Positions 25,789 to 33,154 of a stretch of DNA of 64,000 nucleotides are shown here, one piece after another. The stretch is from Paenibacillus_E sp964253085 (GTDB lineage Bacteria; Bacillota; Bacilli; Paenibacillales; NBRC-103111), in assembly GCF_964253085.1 (NCBI RefSeq), contig NZ_CAXUQH020000001.1, forward strand, positions 5,518,001-5,582,000. The letters are read 5' to 3'. The notes beneath the pieces are model-generated. The model saw nothing but the letters and a program-made list of their open reading frames with translations. It ran no database searches and was not told where the DNA came from. How positions within the stretch are numbered: position 1 is the first letter of the stretch; each line of letters opens with the position of its first letter. Both the position numbers and the translations under genes were made by a program.

Positions 25789-26427
25789 CTAATTCCTATT
25801 AGGAATACCAGTAACCGCCTTCAGCCAAGTTGTAGCCATCAACATATCCCCAAGCGTGTTCATATGAACGCCGTCCGTCGTTAAATCCTGGCCTGTTTCA
25901 CATTGCAAGAAATTCAGAAAGGCTTCATGTGTCGGCACAAGGACGCCATTGAACTCTTCTGTCAGTCGATTGACAATATCAACATAAGGCTTAAGTAAAC
26001 GGGTTCCTGTAGAATCAGGATACTCCTTGATGACTGTAGGCTGCATGAGGATCACACGACAATTAGGTAATTGTTTCGTTTGCTCTAATAGGCTGCGATA
26101 CACGGCTTCGAACTTGTCAGGGTATACTTGCTCCGCATCTGGCGAATCCAACTGCCGCCAAACATCATTGATCCCGATAGAAACTGAAATCCACTGTGGC
26201 TGATGATCCAAGACATCCATTCTCCATCTTTTTTCTAAATCAATCACTCGGTTTCCTGATACGCCTTCATTGATTATCTTTAACGACAACTTAGGGTATA
26301 ACGCTGTGAGATAATCATGCAGCAGCCGAACATAGCCAGAGCCTAGTTTTAAGGGGTCTTTTTTTCTGCCTTTGTCCGTTATGCTGTCACCTATAAATAC
26401 GATTTTGTCCTTCGTTTTAAATGGCAC
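25789..26427 (-). CDS. SGNH/GDSL hydrolase, rhamnogalacturonan-acetylesterase-like
   Basis: A 212-residue SGNH esterase. Block I is IVFIGDSITDKG with the catalytic Ser. Block II Gly is in INEGVSGNRVIDL, block III Asn is in SVSIGINDVWRQL, and block V is TTDGVHMNTLGDML with the Asp-His pair. These are all the residues needed for activity. No signal peptide is seen, so it is cytoplasmic and would deacetylate imported oligosaccharides or sugars. The start is GTG at 26,427 with AAAGGAG 8 bases upstream. It is the last gene of the acid-sugar operon, 21 bases after a DapA-family gene. Relatives include rhamnogalacturonan acetylesterases, which suits the locus, but the family is broad. Confidence 0.9.
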   Translation of the reverse strand: MPFKTKDKIVFIGDSITDKGRKKDPLKLGSGYVRLLHDYLTALYPKLSLKIINEGVSGNRVIDLEKRWRMDVLDHQPQWISVSIGINDVWRQLDSPDAEQVYPDKFEAVYRSLLEQTKQLPNCRVILMQPTVIKEYPDSTGTRLLKPYVDIVNRLTEEFNGVLVPTHEAFLNFLQCETGQDLTTDGVHMNTLGDMLMATTWLKAVTGIPNRN

Positions 26428-26448
26428 TGTAGCATCTCCTTTTTTTGA

Positions 26449-27387
26449 TCAAACCGTTACATTTTGTTTTGTCAGTAACTGCTGCTTAAATAGTTGATAC
26501 AGCCCATCGAGCTGCTTCACTTCCGATTTTTGGTTTTCTCTGAAAGCACCTGCATCTCTGGTGCGGCAGTGCATCGCTAGGGATAAACCTAATCTTTGCA
26601 GATGATATTTCGCATTAACAGGATACATCTGAAGTTCGATTAATGACGCAGGTCCGATAAATGCCTGAATCATTTCTGCGGTTTCAGACTGAAAGTCCCC
26701 GCACTCCGAAAGACGCACATACAAGTCAGGGTGAAAATTGGCCATCACGCCGCTAAAGCCGGCCACCCCTAAACGTAACGATGCTAGTAAGGTAGCGGAA
26801 TTCGCATTGAATATTTTCAACGGACTTCCTTTTACAGCATCGATCTTCTCAGCAATCTGTTTAATATCGCAGCTCGTGTCCTTGAGAAATCCAAACCTGC
26901 CTGTATCCGCACACCATTTAAGCAGTTTCGGGCTCATCAGCCTTTTATACGGATAAGGGCATTCGTAAATACCAAACAGCACATCTGGCACTCGATTGAG
27001 CAGCTGTTCTGCACGGTTCAACCATACCTCGTCCGATTCTTCCGGACCGGCAAATCGATTGCTAACCAGCACGACAGCATCAACCCCGGTGTCAGCCATC
27101 CGCTGAAGCTCAATCACTTGCTCTTCGAATCCGTCTGATATATGGCCAGAAGCGATGACAGGTACACGGCCATTTGACTTTTCCTTGACGAACTGTGCGA
27201 TCCTCACTCTCTCCTCTAAAGTTAAGTAGAACATTTCACTCGATTGACAGACCGCAAATAGGCCGTGAACACCTTGTTCAATGTACCATTCGACCAGCTC
27301 CCCTAATGCTTCAAAGTCCACTTCTTTGGAATTCGTGAAAGGGGTTAGCATCGTTGGCCATACGCCGTTCGGAATGTTAACTTCCAT
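26449..27387 (-). CDS. DapA-family lyase (N-acetylneuraminate lyase/DHDPS superfamily), copy 2
   Basis: A 312-residue class I aldolase of the DHDPS superfamily. It reads NGVWPTMLTPFTNSKEVDFE at the start, HGLFAVCQSSEMFYLTLEER (in place of the usual GTTGE loop), and has a Tyr in FGIYECPYPYKRL and the Schiff-base Lys in FGFLKDTSCD. The loop change from G-T-[TN]-GE to CQSSE marks a sub-branch with a different substrate from true dihydrodipicolinate synthases. It lies 22 bases downstream of a second DapA-family gene, from which it differs substantially. Cleavage or dehydration of a 2-keto-3-deoxy acid derived from a plant sugar is the likely role, by context. Start is the ATG at 27,387, with GAGGTG at 9 bases; the GTG at 27,399 lies on that site. 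Confidence 0.88.
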   Translation of the reverse strand: MEVNIPNGVWPTMLTPFTNSKEVDFEALGELVEWYIEQGVHGLFAVCQSSEMFYLTLEERVRIAQFVKEKSNGRVPVIASGHISDGFEEQVIELQRMADTGVDAVVLVSNRFAGPEESDEVWLNRAEQLLNRVPDVLFGIYECPYPYKRLMSPKLLKWCADTGRFGFLKDTSCDIKQIAEKIDAVKGSPLKIFNANSATLLASLRLGVAGFSGVMANFHPDLYVRLSECGDFQSETAEMIQAFIGPASLIELQMYPVNAKYHLQRLGLSLAMHCRTRDAGAFRENQKSEVKQLDGLYQLFKQQLLTKQNVTV

Positions 27388-27409
27388 TATCAACAACACC
27401 TCTTCCTGA

Positions 27410-28303
27410 TCATTTAATGACGCCTGCGCTCACATATGGATCCATCACGATTTTCAGCTCCGCTTTAGCAGTCGGAGAGAGAGGTTGAACCGGCAGTCGA
27501 GGGTCTCCCGCAGGCAAACCGAGCATGTTCAAAACCTCCTTCAACACGGAAGGCAGTGTTCCCATCGAGAATGCACTGCGCAACGCGCGCAGCTTACGCT
27601 GTGACAATTCGGCTTCTTCTGGTTTCCCTTGCAGCCATAAATCGTAAATGGACCTGACGACTTCCGGGAATACGTTGGCCGTAGCTGCGATAGCCCCATG
27701 ACCGCCTGCCATCAATGTCGGCAATATGAGTGAGTCTGTCCCTGCCAGTACGGCGAAATCCGGATCACACTGCTCCAGAACTTGCAAGATGTTATCAAAG
27801 CTTCCGCTGCTGTCCTTAATACCGACAATGTTAGGTACTTTGCTTAACTCCATGACCGTCTTGGGTAAGAGGGTATTGCCGGTTCGCGCCGGAATGTTAT
27901 ACAGGAGAATAGGCAGTTTCGTCGCTTCCGCAACTGTTCGGAAATGTCCAATCAACTCTTGCTGTGTAAATGTTAAAAAATACGGTGTAATGATGGATAA
28001 AGCGTCGGCGCCCATTTGTTCAAGACGTGCAGCTAACTGAGCCGTTTCCTGCGTTCCTACGCACCCTGCGCCTACATAAATTGGAACGCGTCCCTGAGCT
28101 TCCTCGATGACAATTTCGGCAACTCGTAGCTTTTCCTCCATTGTCAGCGTAAAGAACTCTCCATTGGTACCGAGGCAAAACAGACCATGGACGTTAGCGG
28201 TGATGAACCTGCGAACGAATAGACGCAATGCCGATTCGTTGATGTTTTGATTGTCATCAAAAGGCGTAATCATAGCGGGGATAATGCCTGCTGGCTTTAA
28301 CAT
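27410..28303 (-). CDS. DapA-family lyase (4-hydroxy-tetrahydrodipicolinate-synthase-like), copy 1
   Basis: A 297-residue class I aldolase. Conserved parts are GIIPAMITPFDDNQNINE, LFCLGTNGEFFTLTMEEKL (the GTNGE pyruvate-binding loop), PILLYNIPARTGNTL (proton-relay Tyr) and VGIKDSSGSFDN (Schiff-base Lys), then VLAGTDSLILPTLMAGGHGA. The fold and active site are complete. Because it is in a sugar-acid operon beside a kinase and a PdxA-like dehydrogenase, it probably acts on a 2-keto-3-deoxy sugar acid rather than in lysine synthesis; enzymes of this superfamily cleave KDG-type and 2-keto-3-deoxyrhamnonate-type substrates to pyruvate plus an aldehyde. Start ATG has AAGGAGAG 6 bases upstream. It is 49 bases downstream of the PdxA-like gene. 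Confidence 0.92.
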   Translation of the reverse strand: MLKPAGIIPAMITPFDDNQNINESALRLFVRRFITANVHGLFCLGTNGEFFTLTMEEKLRVAEIVIEEAQGRVPIYVGAGCVGTQETAQLAARLEQMGADALSIITPYFLTFTQQELIGHFRTVAEATKLPILLYNIPARTGNTLLPKTVMELSKVPNIVGIKDSSGSFDNILQVLEQCDPDFAVLAGTDSLILPTLMAGGHGAIAATANVFPEVVRSIYDLWLQGKPEEAELSQRKLRALRSAFSMGTLPSVLKEVLNMLGLPAGDPRLPVQPLSPTAKAELKIVMDPYVSAGVIK

Positions 28304-28352
28304 CGTAACTCTCCTTGTATGGAACGGATTTTAAATTGCTACATTATCTGCC

Positions 28353-29363
28353 TCAGGAAAGGTTATCTATCGGTTTAGGAGCAAGCTCAACCGCAGCGTG
28401 GATCGCGGCCAACATACTTCTTTCATCCGCTATTCCTCTACCTGCAATATCGAAGGCTGTCCCATGATCGACAGAGGTGCGAATGATTCCTCCATTCAAA
28501 CCGATCGTGATGTTCACGCCGGCTTCAATACCAAGCACTTTGATCGGTATATGTCCTTGGTCATGATAACAAGCGACCACAATGTCAAAGTCCCCCTTTA
28601 CAGCTCGATAAAACAGCGTATCAGCTGGATAAGGACCGGTAACGTTAATACCTTCTTCAGCTGCTAATCTGATACCAGGAATCAGTTTTTGTTCTTCCTC
28701 TCCATTACCGAATAGACCATTCTCTCCCGCATGCGGATTAATCCCGCAAACAGCAATACGAGGTTTGTCGTTTCCAGCCCTCTGTAACGTTTCATATGCC
28801 AGCTTGATTACCTTGTACGTCCGCTCCGGATTGATCAACTCAATGGCCTGAATCAGTCCGACATGTGTGGTTAAATGTATGACCTTCAGCTTTGGAGCTG
28901 TGAGCATCATGCTATAATCTTCGGTATGTGTGAGTCCGGCTAATATTTCCGTATGACCCGGATAAAGATGGCCTCCCTTATGCAGAGCCTCTTTATTTAA
29001 AGGGGCGGTGCATATGGCGTCAATTTGCCTAGCTAAAGCCAATTCCACTGCTTTCTCAACAAACACGTAAGCAGCGTGTCCCGCTTCGGCGGATACTTTA
29101 CCGAATGAAAGGTCAGGACCGAGCATGCGCAAATCCAAACAATCAATGCTGCCGTATTCGTAACGCCCGTGCTGAGGACTCGATATGATATGAATGGAAG
29201 CTGTACCTTTCACGATTTGAAGTGCACGTTCTAACATGACCGGGTCTCCAATCACTAGCGGACGGCAGCGTTCGTATACTTGAGAATGGTGCAGCGCTTT
29301 CACAATGACTTCAGGCCCGATGCCTGATGCATCGCCCATTGTGATTCCTATTATTGGTTTCAT
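28353..29363 (-). CDS. PdxA-family 4-phosphate dehydrogenase (tetronate pathway type)
   Basis: A 336-residue oxidoreductase of the PdxA family, which oxidises and decarboxylates 4-phosphorylated hydroxy acids using NAD and a divalent metal. Visible elements are GITMGDASGIGPEVIVKAL, CTAPLNKEALHKGGHLYPGHTEILA (with one metal His), LTTHVGLIQAI and ACYHDQGHIPIKVLG (another metal His), and VDHGTAFDIAGRGIAD. Pairing with a DUF1537 kinase marks the PdxA2 group that handles D-threonate- or D-erythronate-type 4-phosphates rather than vitamin B6 synthesis. The gene overlaps the upstream kinase gene by four bases (ATGA), so the two are translationally coupled. Substrate identity in this operon is inferred, not shown. 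Confidence 0.93.
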   Translation of the reverse strand: MKPIIGITMGDASGIGPEVIVKALHHSQVYERCRPLVIGDPVMLERALQIVKGTASIHIISSPQHGRYEYGSIDCLDLRMLGPDLSFGKVSAEAGHAAYVFVEKAVELALARQIDAICTAPLNKEALHKGGHLYPGHTEILAGLTHTEDYSMMLTAPKLKVIHLTTHVGLIQAIELINPERTYKVIKLAYETLQRAGNDKPRIAVCGINPHAGENGLFGNGEEEQKLIPGIRLAAEEGINVTGPYPADTLFYRAVKGDFDIVVACYHDQGHIPIKVLGIEAGVNITIGLNGGIIRTSVDHGTAFDIAGRGIADERSMLAAIHAAVELAPKPIDNLS

Positions 29364-30664
29364 TTCGTACTCAATCCTCCATTCAACAATTCCAACGCTC
29401 GCAGCAGTACTTGGTCAGATCCGAATCCCCCTGCTTTGGTTACGGCAGGAAGATGTTCATCTGAAACAAGGCATCCAATCGGCACACCGCTTTCCACCTC
29501 GTCAAGCACTCGAAATTCGTTTACTTGCAGAAATGAACATACTTGTCTTGCTGTATCGCCACCGGTCAATATGACGCCTCCAATCCTGCTGCGATTCATC
29601 AAACGGAACACGGATTCTCCCAAAGCACGAGATATCGTATCGCTAACTTCTTGTGCAGACATGCCATTTAGGGCGCCGGTATTCTGGGCGAGTCGTATAG
29701 CTTCCACGTCACCAGACGAATATAACACTGTATGAAAGTTTGCATTTATGGCCTGTGCTGCTTCTTCCACTACACTCACCAATTCGTGCTCTGTTTCGAC
29801 TTTACCAGATACGAGGCGATAAGCCTCCATCCGGATGCCCCGCACATTCGGTTGGCTAAGAAGGACGTCCAATTGACGGCGTGACCGAGAACTGACACTG
29901 CCAATCACAGCAAGTATCGGACAGTTTGGATGATTTAATTTCTTTGGCGATGGCTGCGCTAAGGATTCATATTGAACTGCCAGTTGTTGTGCCAAACCTG
30001 CTGAACCAACCCAAACAACCGAATACGATGTCTCCCCGAACAGGGAAACGATACATTTCAAATCATCATCATTGTCAGAATCTACAAGCAAATAACAAAT
30101 ACCTCGGGATAGACAATTTTGCAATACGAGCTCCAACGCGCTTCTCCCCTCCGCTAATATCTCGGAAGGGATGACCTCGACAGGTTGCTTCGTCTGATGA
30201 CGCAATAATTCTGGGATAAAGGATTCGGTAATCGGTGTTTTCGGATCGCTTGCGAACTCGGTTTCATGCAGCGGCGTTCCATGAACATACAATCTGCCCT
30301 CGCGAACCAGACGTCCAGCTTCGGGATAAGCAGGAGCGATGACTACGAAATCGGGACGATAGGTGTCGTAAACGGCATCCATTTCCGACCCCAGATTTCC
30401 ACGCAAGGTGGAATCAATTTTTTTGAACACAACATCCGCTTCGAAAGCTTGAGCGCACCTCGATGCCTCAACAGCTTTCTGGTAAGCGGCTTCGGCATTC
30501 AGGGATCGGCTGTCGGTATCCAGCACAAGCACATCCTGCTCTGACACCGCTTCCATTCCCGCATTGAACTGTAAAAGTACAGTTACATGCAGCCCGTGCT
30601 TGGCAAACTGTACGCCTGTATCCCCCGCTCCCGTAAGATCATCGGCAATAACGGCAACTTTCAA
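29360..30664 (-). CDS. Four-carbon acid-sugar kinase family protein (DUF1537, DtnK/OtnK/OiaK type)
   Basis: A 434-residue kinase with the two-domain DUF1537 fold. The N-domain begins VAVIADDLTGAGDTGVQFAK and continues with FKKIDSTLRGNLGSEMDAVY and VIAPAYPEAGRLVREGRLYV. The C-domain has VGSAGLAQQLA, ILAVIGSVSSRSRRQ, VILTGGDTARQVC and a terminal GGFGSDQVLLRAL. Family members phosphorylate threonate, erythronate or 3-oxo-isoapionate. With two apiosidase-like genes and a PdxA partner in the window, D-apiose or a tetronate are plausible sources; this is inference. The start is a TTG at 30,664 with AAGGAGG 8 bases upstream. The open frame extends to 30,700, but the extra 12 codons run across the ribosome site. 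Confidence 0.92.
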   Translation of the reverse strand: MKVAVIADDLTGAGDTGVQFAKHGLHVTVLLQFNAGMEAVSEQDVLVLDTDSRSLNAEAAYQKAVEASRCAQAFEADVVFKKIDSTLRGNLGSEMDAVYDTYRPDFVVIAPAYPEAGRLVREGRLYVHGTPLHETEFASDPKTPITESFIPELLRHQTKQPVEVIPSEILAEGRSALELVLQNCLSRGICYLLVDSDNDDDLKCIVSLFGETSYSVVWVGSAGLAQQLAVQYESLAQPSPKKLNHPNCPILAVIGSVSSRSRRQLDVLLSQPNVRGIRMEAYRLVSGKVETEHELVSVVEEAAQAINANFHTVLYSSGDVEAIRLAQNTGALNGMSAQEVSDTISRALGESVFRLMNRSRIGGVILTGGDTARQVCSFLQVNEFRVLDEVESGVPIGCLVSDEHLPAVTKAGGFGSDQVLLRALELLNGGLSTK

Positions 30665-30741
30665 TTGCGGTAACCTCCTTAGCGATTTGATTAGTAACAC
30701 GTGCTTCGAACACGCCTAACCAGGCAGACACACTCTCTTTA

Positions 30742-31920
30742 TCAAGGGAACAGTTTCCGATACACTGTTTTAATCGACGCCAAGTCCATCGGCTTCGGAT
30801 TATTAGTTAAAAGCCTGGTAACCTTGGATGCAGCGATCGCCAGGTCATCCACATCTCCTTCCGAAATGCCAAATTCGCGCAAGTTTTGCGGGATACACAT
30901 CTCTGAAGTCCATTCGAAAATCTGCTTGATCACCATATCGGAGGACTCCGTCCTTCCCATCTTCCCAACGTGCAGACCCATGGCCCCAGCAACATTTCTA
31001 AGCCGATCTGCTATGGCATCCTGATTAAAGGCCATAACATGAGGCAGCAGCATCGAATTGGCAACTCCGTGCGAAATATTGAACTTGCCTCCGAGTGGAT
31101 ATGCAAGCGCATGAACGGCCGCTGTGCCGGCTGCGCTCAACGCCATACCGCCGTACATGGACCCGAGCAGCATTTTCCCCCTCGCTTCAAGATCCGAACC
31201 GTTATGATAAGCAAGAACCAGACTTTCTGCAATCAAGCGGATTGATTCCAAGGCAAACATATCGCTTATCGGATTAGCCTTGTTAGATATATACGATTCC
31301 AAGGCATGCGTAAACGCATCCATTCCCGTTGCAGCCGTGATCGATTTCGGTAAGCTTATCGTCAAAACAGGGTCAATGAGGACCAGCTTGGGCAGCAAGT
31401 GCCTGCTGATAATGCCAACTTTTAACTCTTCTTCCGGAACGCTTACAATGGCATTCGGCGTTACTTCCGAACCTGTCCCAGAAGTCGTCGGTACAAGAAC
31501 CATCGGAATGCCAGATTGCGAAACAAGATCGGTCCCAATCAGACTCTGCACGTCAACTGGATTCGTCAGCAAAACGGAAAATATTTTTGCAGCGTCGAGA
31601 ACACTTCCCCCTCCTATACCAATCAGTAAATCTACAGGTTCGGCAGAAATGCTACTGAATACGGAGCGAATATTGTCTACCGTCGGTTCCGGTTTCACCT
31701 CCGTTATACAACGACTGGATATACCGGCTTGTTTTAGCTCTCCTAGAATTTGTTCAATTACCCCCATCTTTATGATCGAAGGTTGTGTTACGATCACAGC
31801 GTGCCGAAATTCGCCGAGCAACTTGATGCGCGGAATCAACTGGTCGATGACATTACGACCGACGACAATGCTGCCGGACGTCTGAAACATGAACGGATTG
31901 GATGCATAACCGTCTTTCAC
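30742..31920 (-). CDS. Iron-containing alcohol dehydrogenase
   Basis: A 392-residue group III alcohol dehydrogenase. It carries the nucleotide motif GIGGGSVLDAAKIFSVL, then PTTSGTGSEVTPNAIVS, the metal-region segments GMDAFTHALESYIS and HALAYPLGGKFNISHGVANS, and a closing NPKPMDLASIKTVYRKLF. Group members reduce or oxidise small aldehydes and hydroxy acids, for example lactaldehyde or maleylacetate. As first gene of the acid-sugar operon it could dispose of the aldehyde produced by the DapA-type lyases, for instance lactaldehyde if fucose or rhamnose acids are cleaved; that is inference. Start is GTG at 31,920 preceded by AAGGGGGG at about 7 bases; the frame upstream to 31,953 has no ribosome site. 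Confidence 0.93.
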   Translation of the reverse strand: MKDGYASNPFMFQTSGSIVVGRNVIDQLIPRIKLLGEFRHAVIVTQPSIIKMGVIEQILGELKQAGISSRCITEVKPEPTVDNIRSVFSSISAEPVDLLIGIGGGSVLDAAKIFSVLLTNPVDVQSLIGTDLVSQSGIPMVLVPTTSGTGSEVTPNAIVSVPEEELKVGIISRHLLPKLVLIDPVLTISLPKSITAATGMDAFTHALESYISNKANPISDMFALESIRLIAESLVLAYHNGSDLEARGKMLLGSMYGGMALSAAGTAAVHALAYPLGGKFNISHGVANSMLLPHVMAFNQDAIADRLRNVAGAMGLHVGKMGRTESSDMVIKQIFEWTSEMCIPQNLREFGISEGDVDDLAIAASKVTRLLTNNPKPMDLASIKTVYRKLFP

Positions 31921-31962
31921 AGGAGTCCCCCCTTCCGAACAAAATTTCCACAATTTTCCCTC

Positions 31963-31991
31963 ATCCTACGCCCGCTTACATTCGATGTCAA
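31963..31991 (-). promoter_or_regulatory. Sigma-A promoter of the acid-sugar operon
   Basis: Minus strand -35 TTGACA (31,986-31,991) and -10 TAGGAT (31,963-31,968) are separated by exactly 17 bp. The start of transcription would be near 31,955, about 35 bases before the GTG of the alcohol dehydrogenase gene. The divergent plus-strand gene begins at 32,129, so the 208-base gap holds promoters for both directions. Confidence 0.7.
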
Positions 31992-32128
31992 TGCAGCTGT
32001 AGTTTGAAGATGCAATCGACCTATATATCGGATTCAATCCCCCCCTCAGTAGGAATAGGTGTGATAGTAATCTTACAATATGTGGCATCTGTCGCAAGTT
32101 CTACAAACCGATAAGGAGATTGAAAACC

Positions 32129-33154
32129 ATGAATATTGAGCCCTATGTAACGCCTTATAAATTGGGTAAACCGGTGCTTATCGGATCCGGCATCCCCGGG
32201 CACTTTGATGAACGTGCCGTTGATTGCCCCTTCGTCTTTCAACATAATGATAAGTTTTACATGATGTACGTAGGATTTGACGGTACGGGTTATCAAACAG
32301 CCTTGGCCACCAGCAAAGACCTGTTAAACTGGGAGCACCTTAGTGTCATTTTACGGCGAAATGAAGGTTCAGTCTGGGACTCGAAAAATATAGCAGGTAC
32401 ATGGATTTTGAAGGAAAATAGTATCGATGCTCCTCCCGTGCTTAAGAAATGGAACAACAAATACTGGCTGCTCTATCACGCCTACCCTAATTTCGGGTAC
32501 GAAGAAGGTTCGGCGAAAATCGGAATCGCATGGTCGGAAGATGAACAACTACTGGAGTGGCACAGATACGTTGATCCCATTCTAACCCCGGAAGAAGGCG
32601 CAGATTGGGAAAAAGGCGGTTTATACAAGGAATGCCTTGTTGAACATGAAGGTACGTTCTACTTGTTTTATAATGCCAAAAACACGAATAAGGGCAAATG
32701 GCTCGAACAAACGGGAGTTGCTTTCTCAACTGACCTCATCGCGTGGCAGCGATACGAGCATAACCCGATTCTACGTGTCTCTCCGGAAAGATGGGACTCC
32801 GGTTTTGTTAGCGACCCTTGTGTTTTACAGGATAAAGATCAATGGATCATGTATTTCTTTGGCTATAATTACAAGCAAGCACAAGAAGGAATTGCCTTAT
32901 CGAAAGATCTTTTACACTGGGATAAATATCCGGAGCCGATCATTCGCGTAGGCGAAGAAGGAACGATTGACTCTATTTTTGCGCATAAGCCGTCTATCAT
33001 TACGCATCATGGCGTGCTTTATCACTTCTATTGCTCCTGCCGACCTTATAAGGAAGGTGATGCGACAAAAAACTGGGGAAAAGAGTTCCGTACGATCAGT
33101 GTGGCTGCCTCGCATGATGTTTTCAAAGGAGACCCTACCCATGCAACTGGATGA
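32129..33154 (+). CDS. Five-bladed beta-propeller glycosidase, GH43/GH32/GH117-like
   Basis: A 341-residue cytoplasmic protein of the five-bladed propeller glycosidases. Recognisable blades are VDCPFVFQHNDKFYMMYVGF, IDAPPVLKKWNNKYWLLYHA, YKECLVEHEGTFYLFYNAKN, SDPCVLQDKDQWIMYFFGYN and AHKPSIITHHGVLYHFYCSC. The acids at blade starts (D in DCP, E in YKECL, D in SDPCV) are at positions where clan members hold catalytic residues. Repeated SKDLLNWE and STDLIAWQRY turns are typical. No signal peptide is seen. Assignment to a single GH family is not safe by eye. Start is the ATG at 32,129 with AAGGAG 10 bases upstream; TTG at 32,120 is too close. It overlaps the following rhamnosidase gene by 14 bases. 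Confidence 0.85.
   Translation: MNIEPYVTPYKLGKPVLIGSGIPGHFDERAVDCPFVFQHNDKFYMMYVGFDGTGYQTALATSKDLLNWEHLSVILRRNEGSVWDSKNIAGTWILKENSIDAPPVLKKWNNKYWLLYHAYPNFGYEEGSAKIGIAWSEDEQLLEWHRYVDPILTPEEGADWEKGGLYKECLVEHEGTFYLFYNAKNTNKGKWLEQTGVAFSTDLIAWQRYEHNPILRVSPERWDSGFVSDPCVLQDKDQWIMYFFGYNYKQAQEGIALSKDLLHWDKYPEPIIRVGEEGTIDSIFAHKPSIITHHGVLYHFYCSCRPYKEGDATKNWGKEFRTISVAASHDVFKGDPTHATG

Noticed and set aside
31280..31885. Plus-strand open frame of 201 codons
   Set aside because: Shadow of the iron-type alcohol dehydrogenase gene, low-complexity Ser/Thr-rich translation without family features.
32967..33140. Upstream part of the plus-strand GH78 frame
   Set aside because: Lies within the propeller glycosidase gene in another frame; the AAAGGAG site places the start at 33,141.
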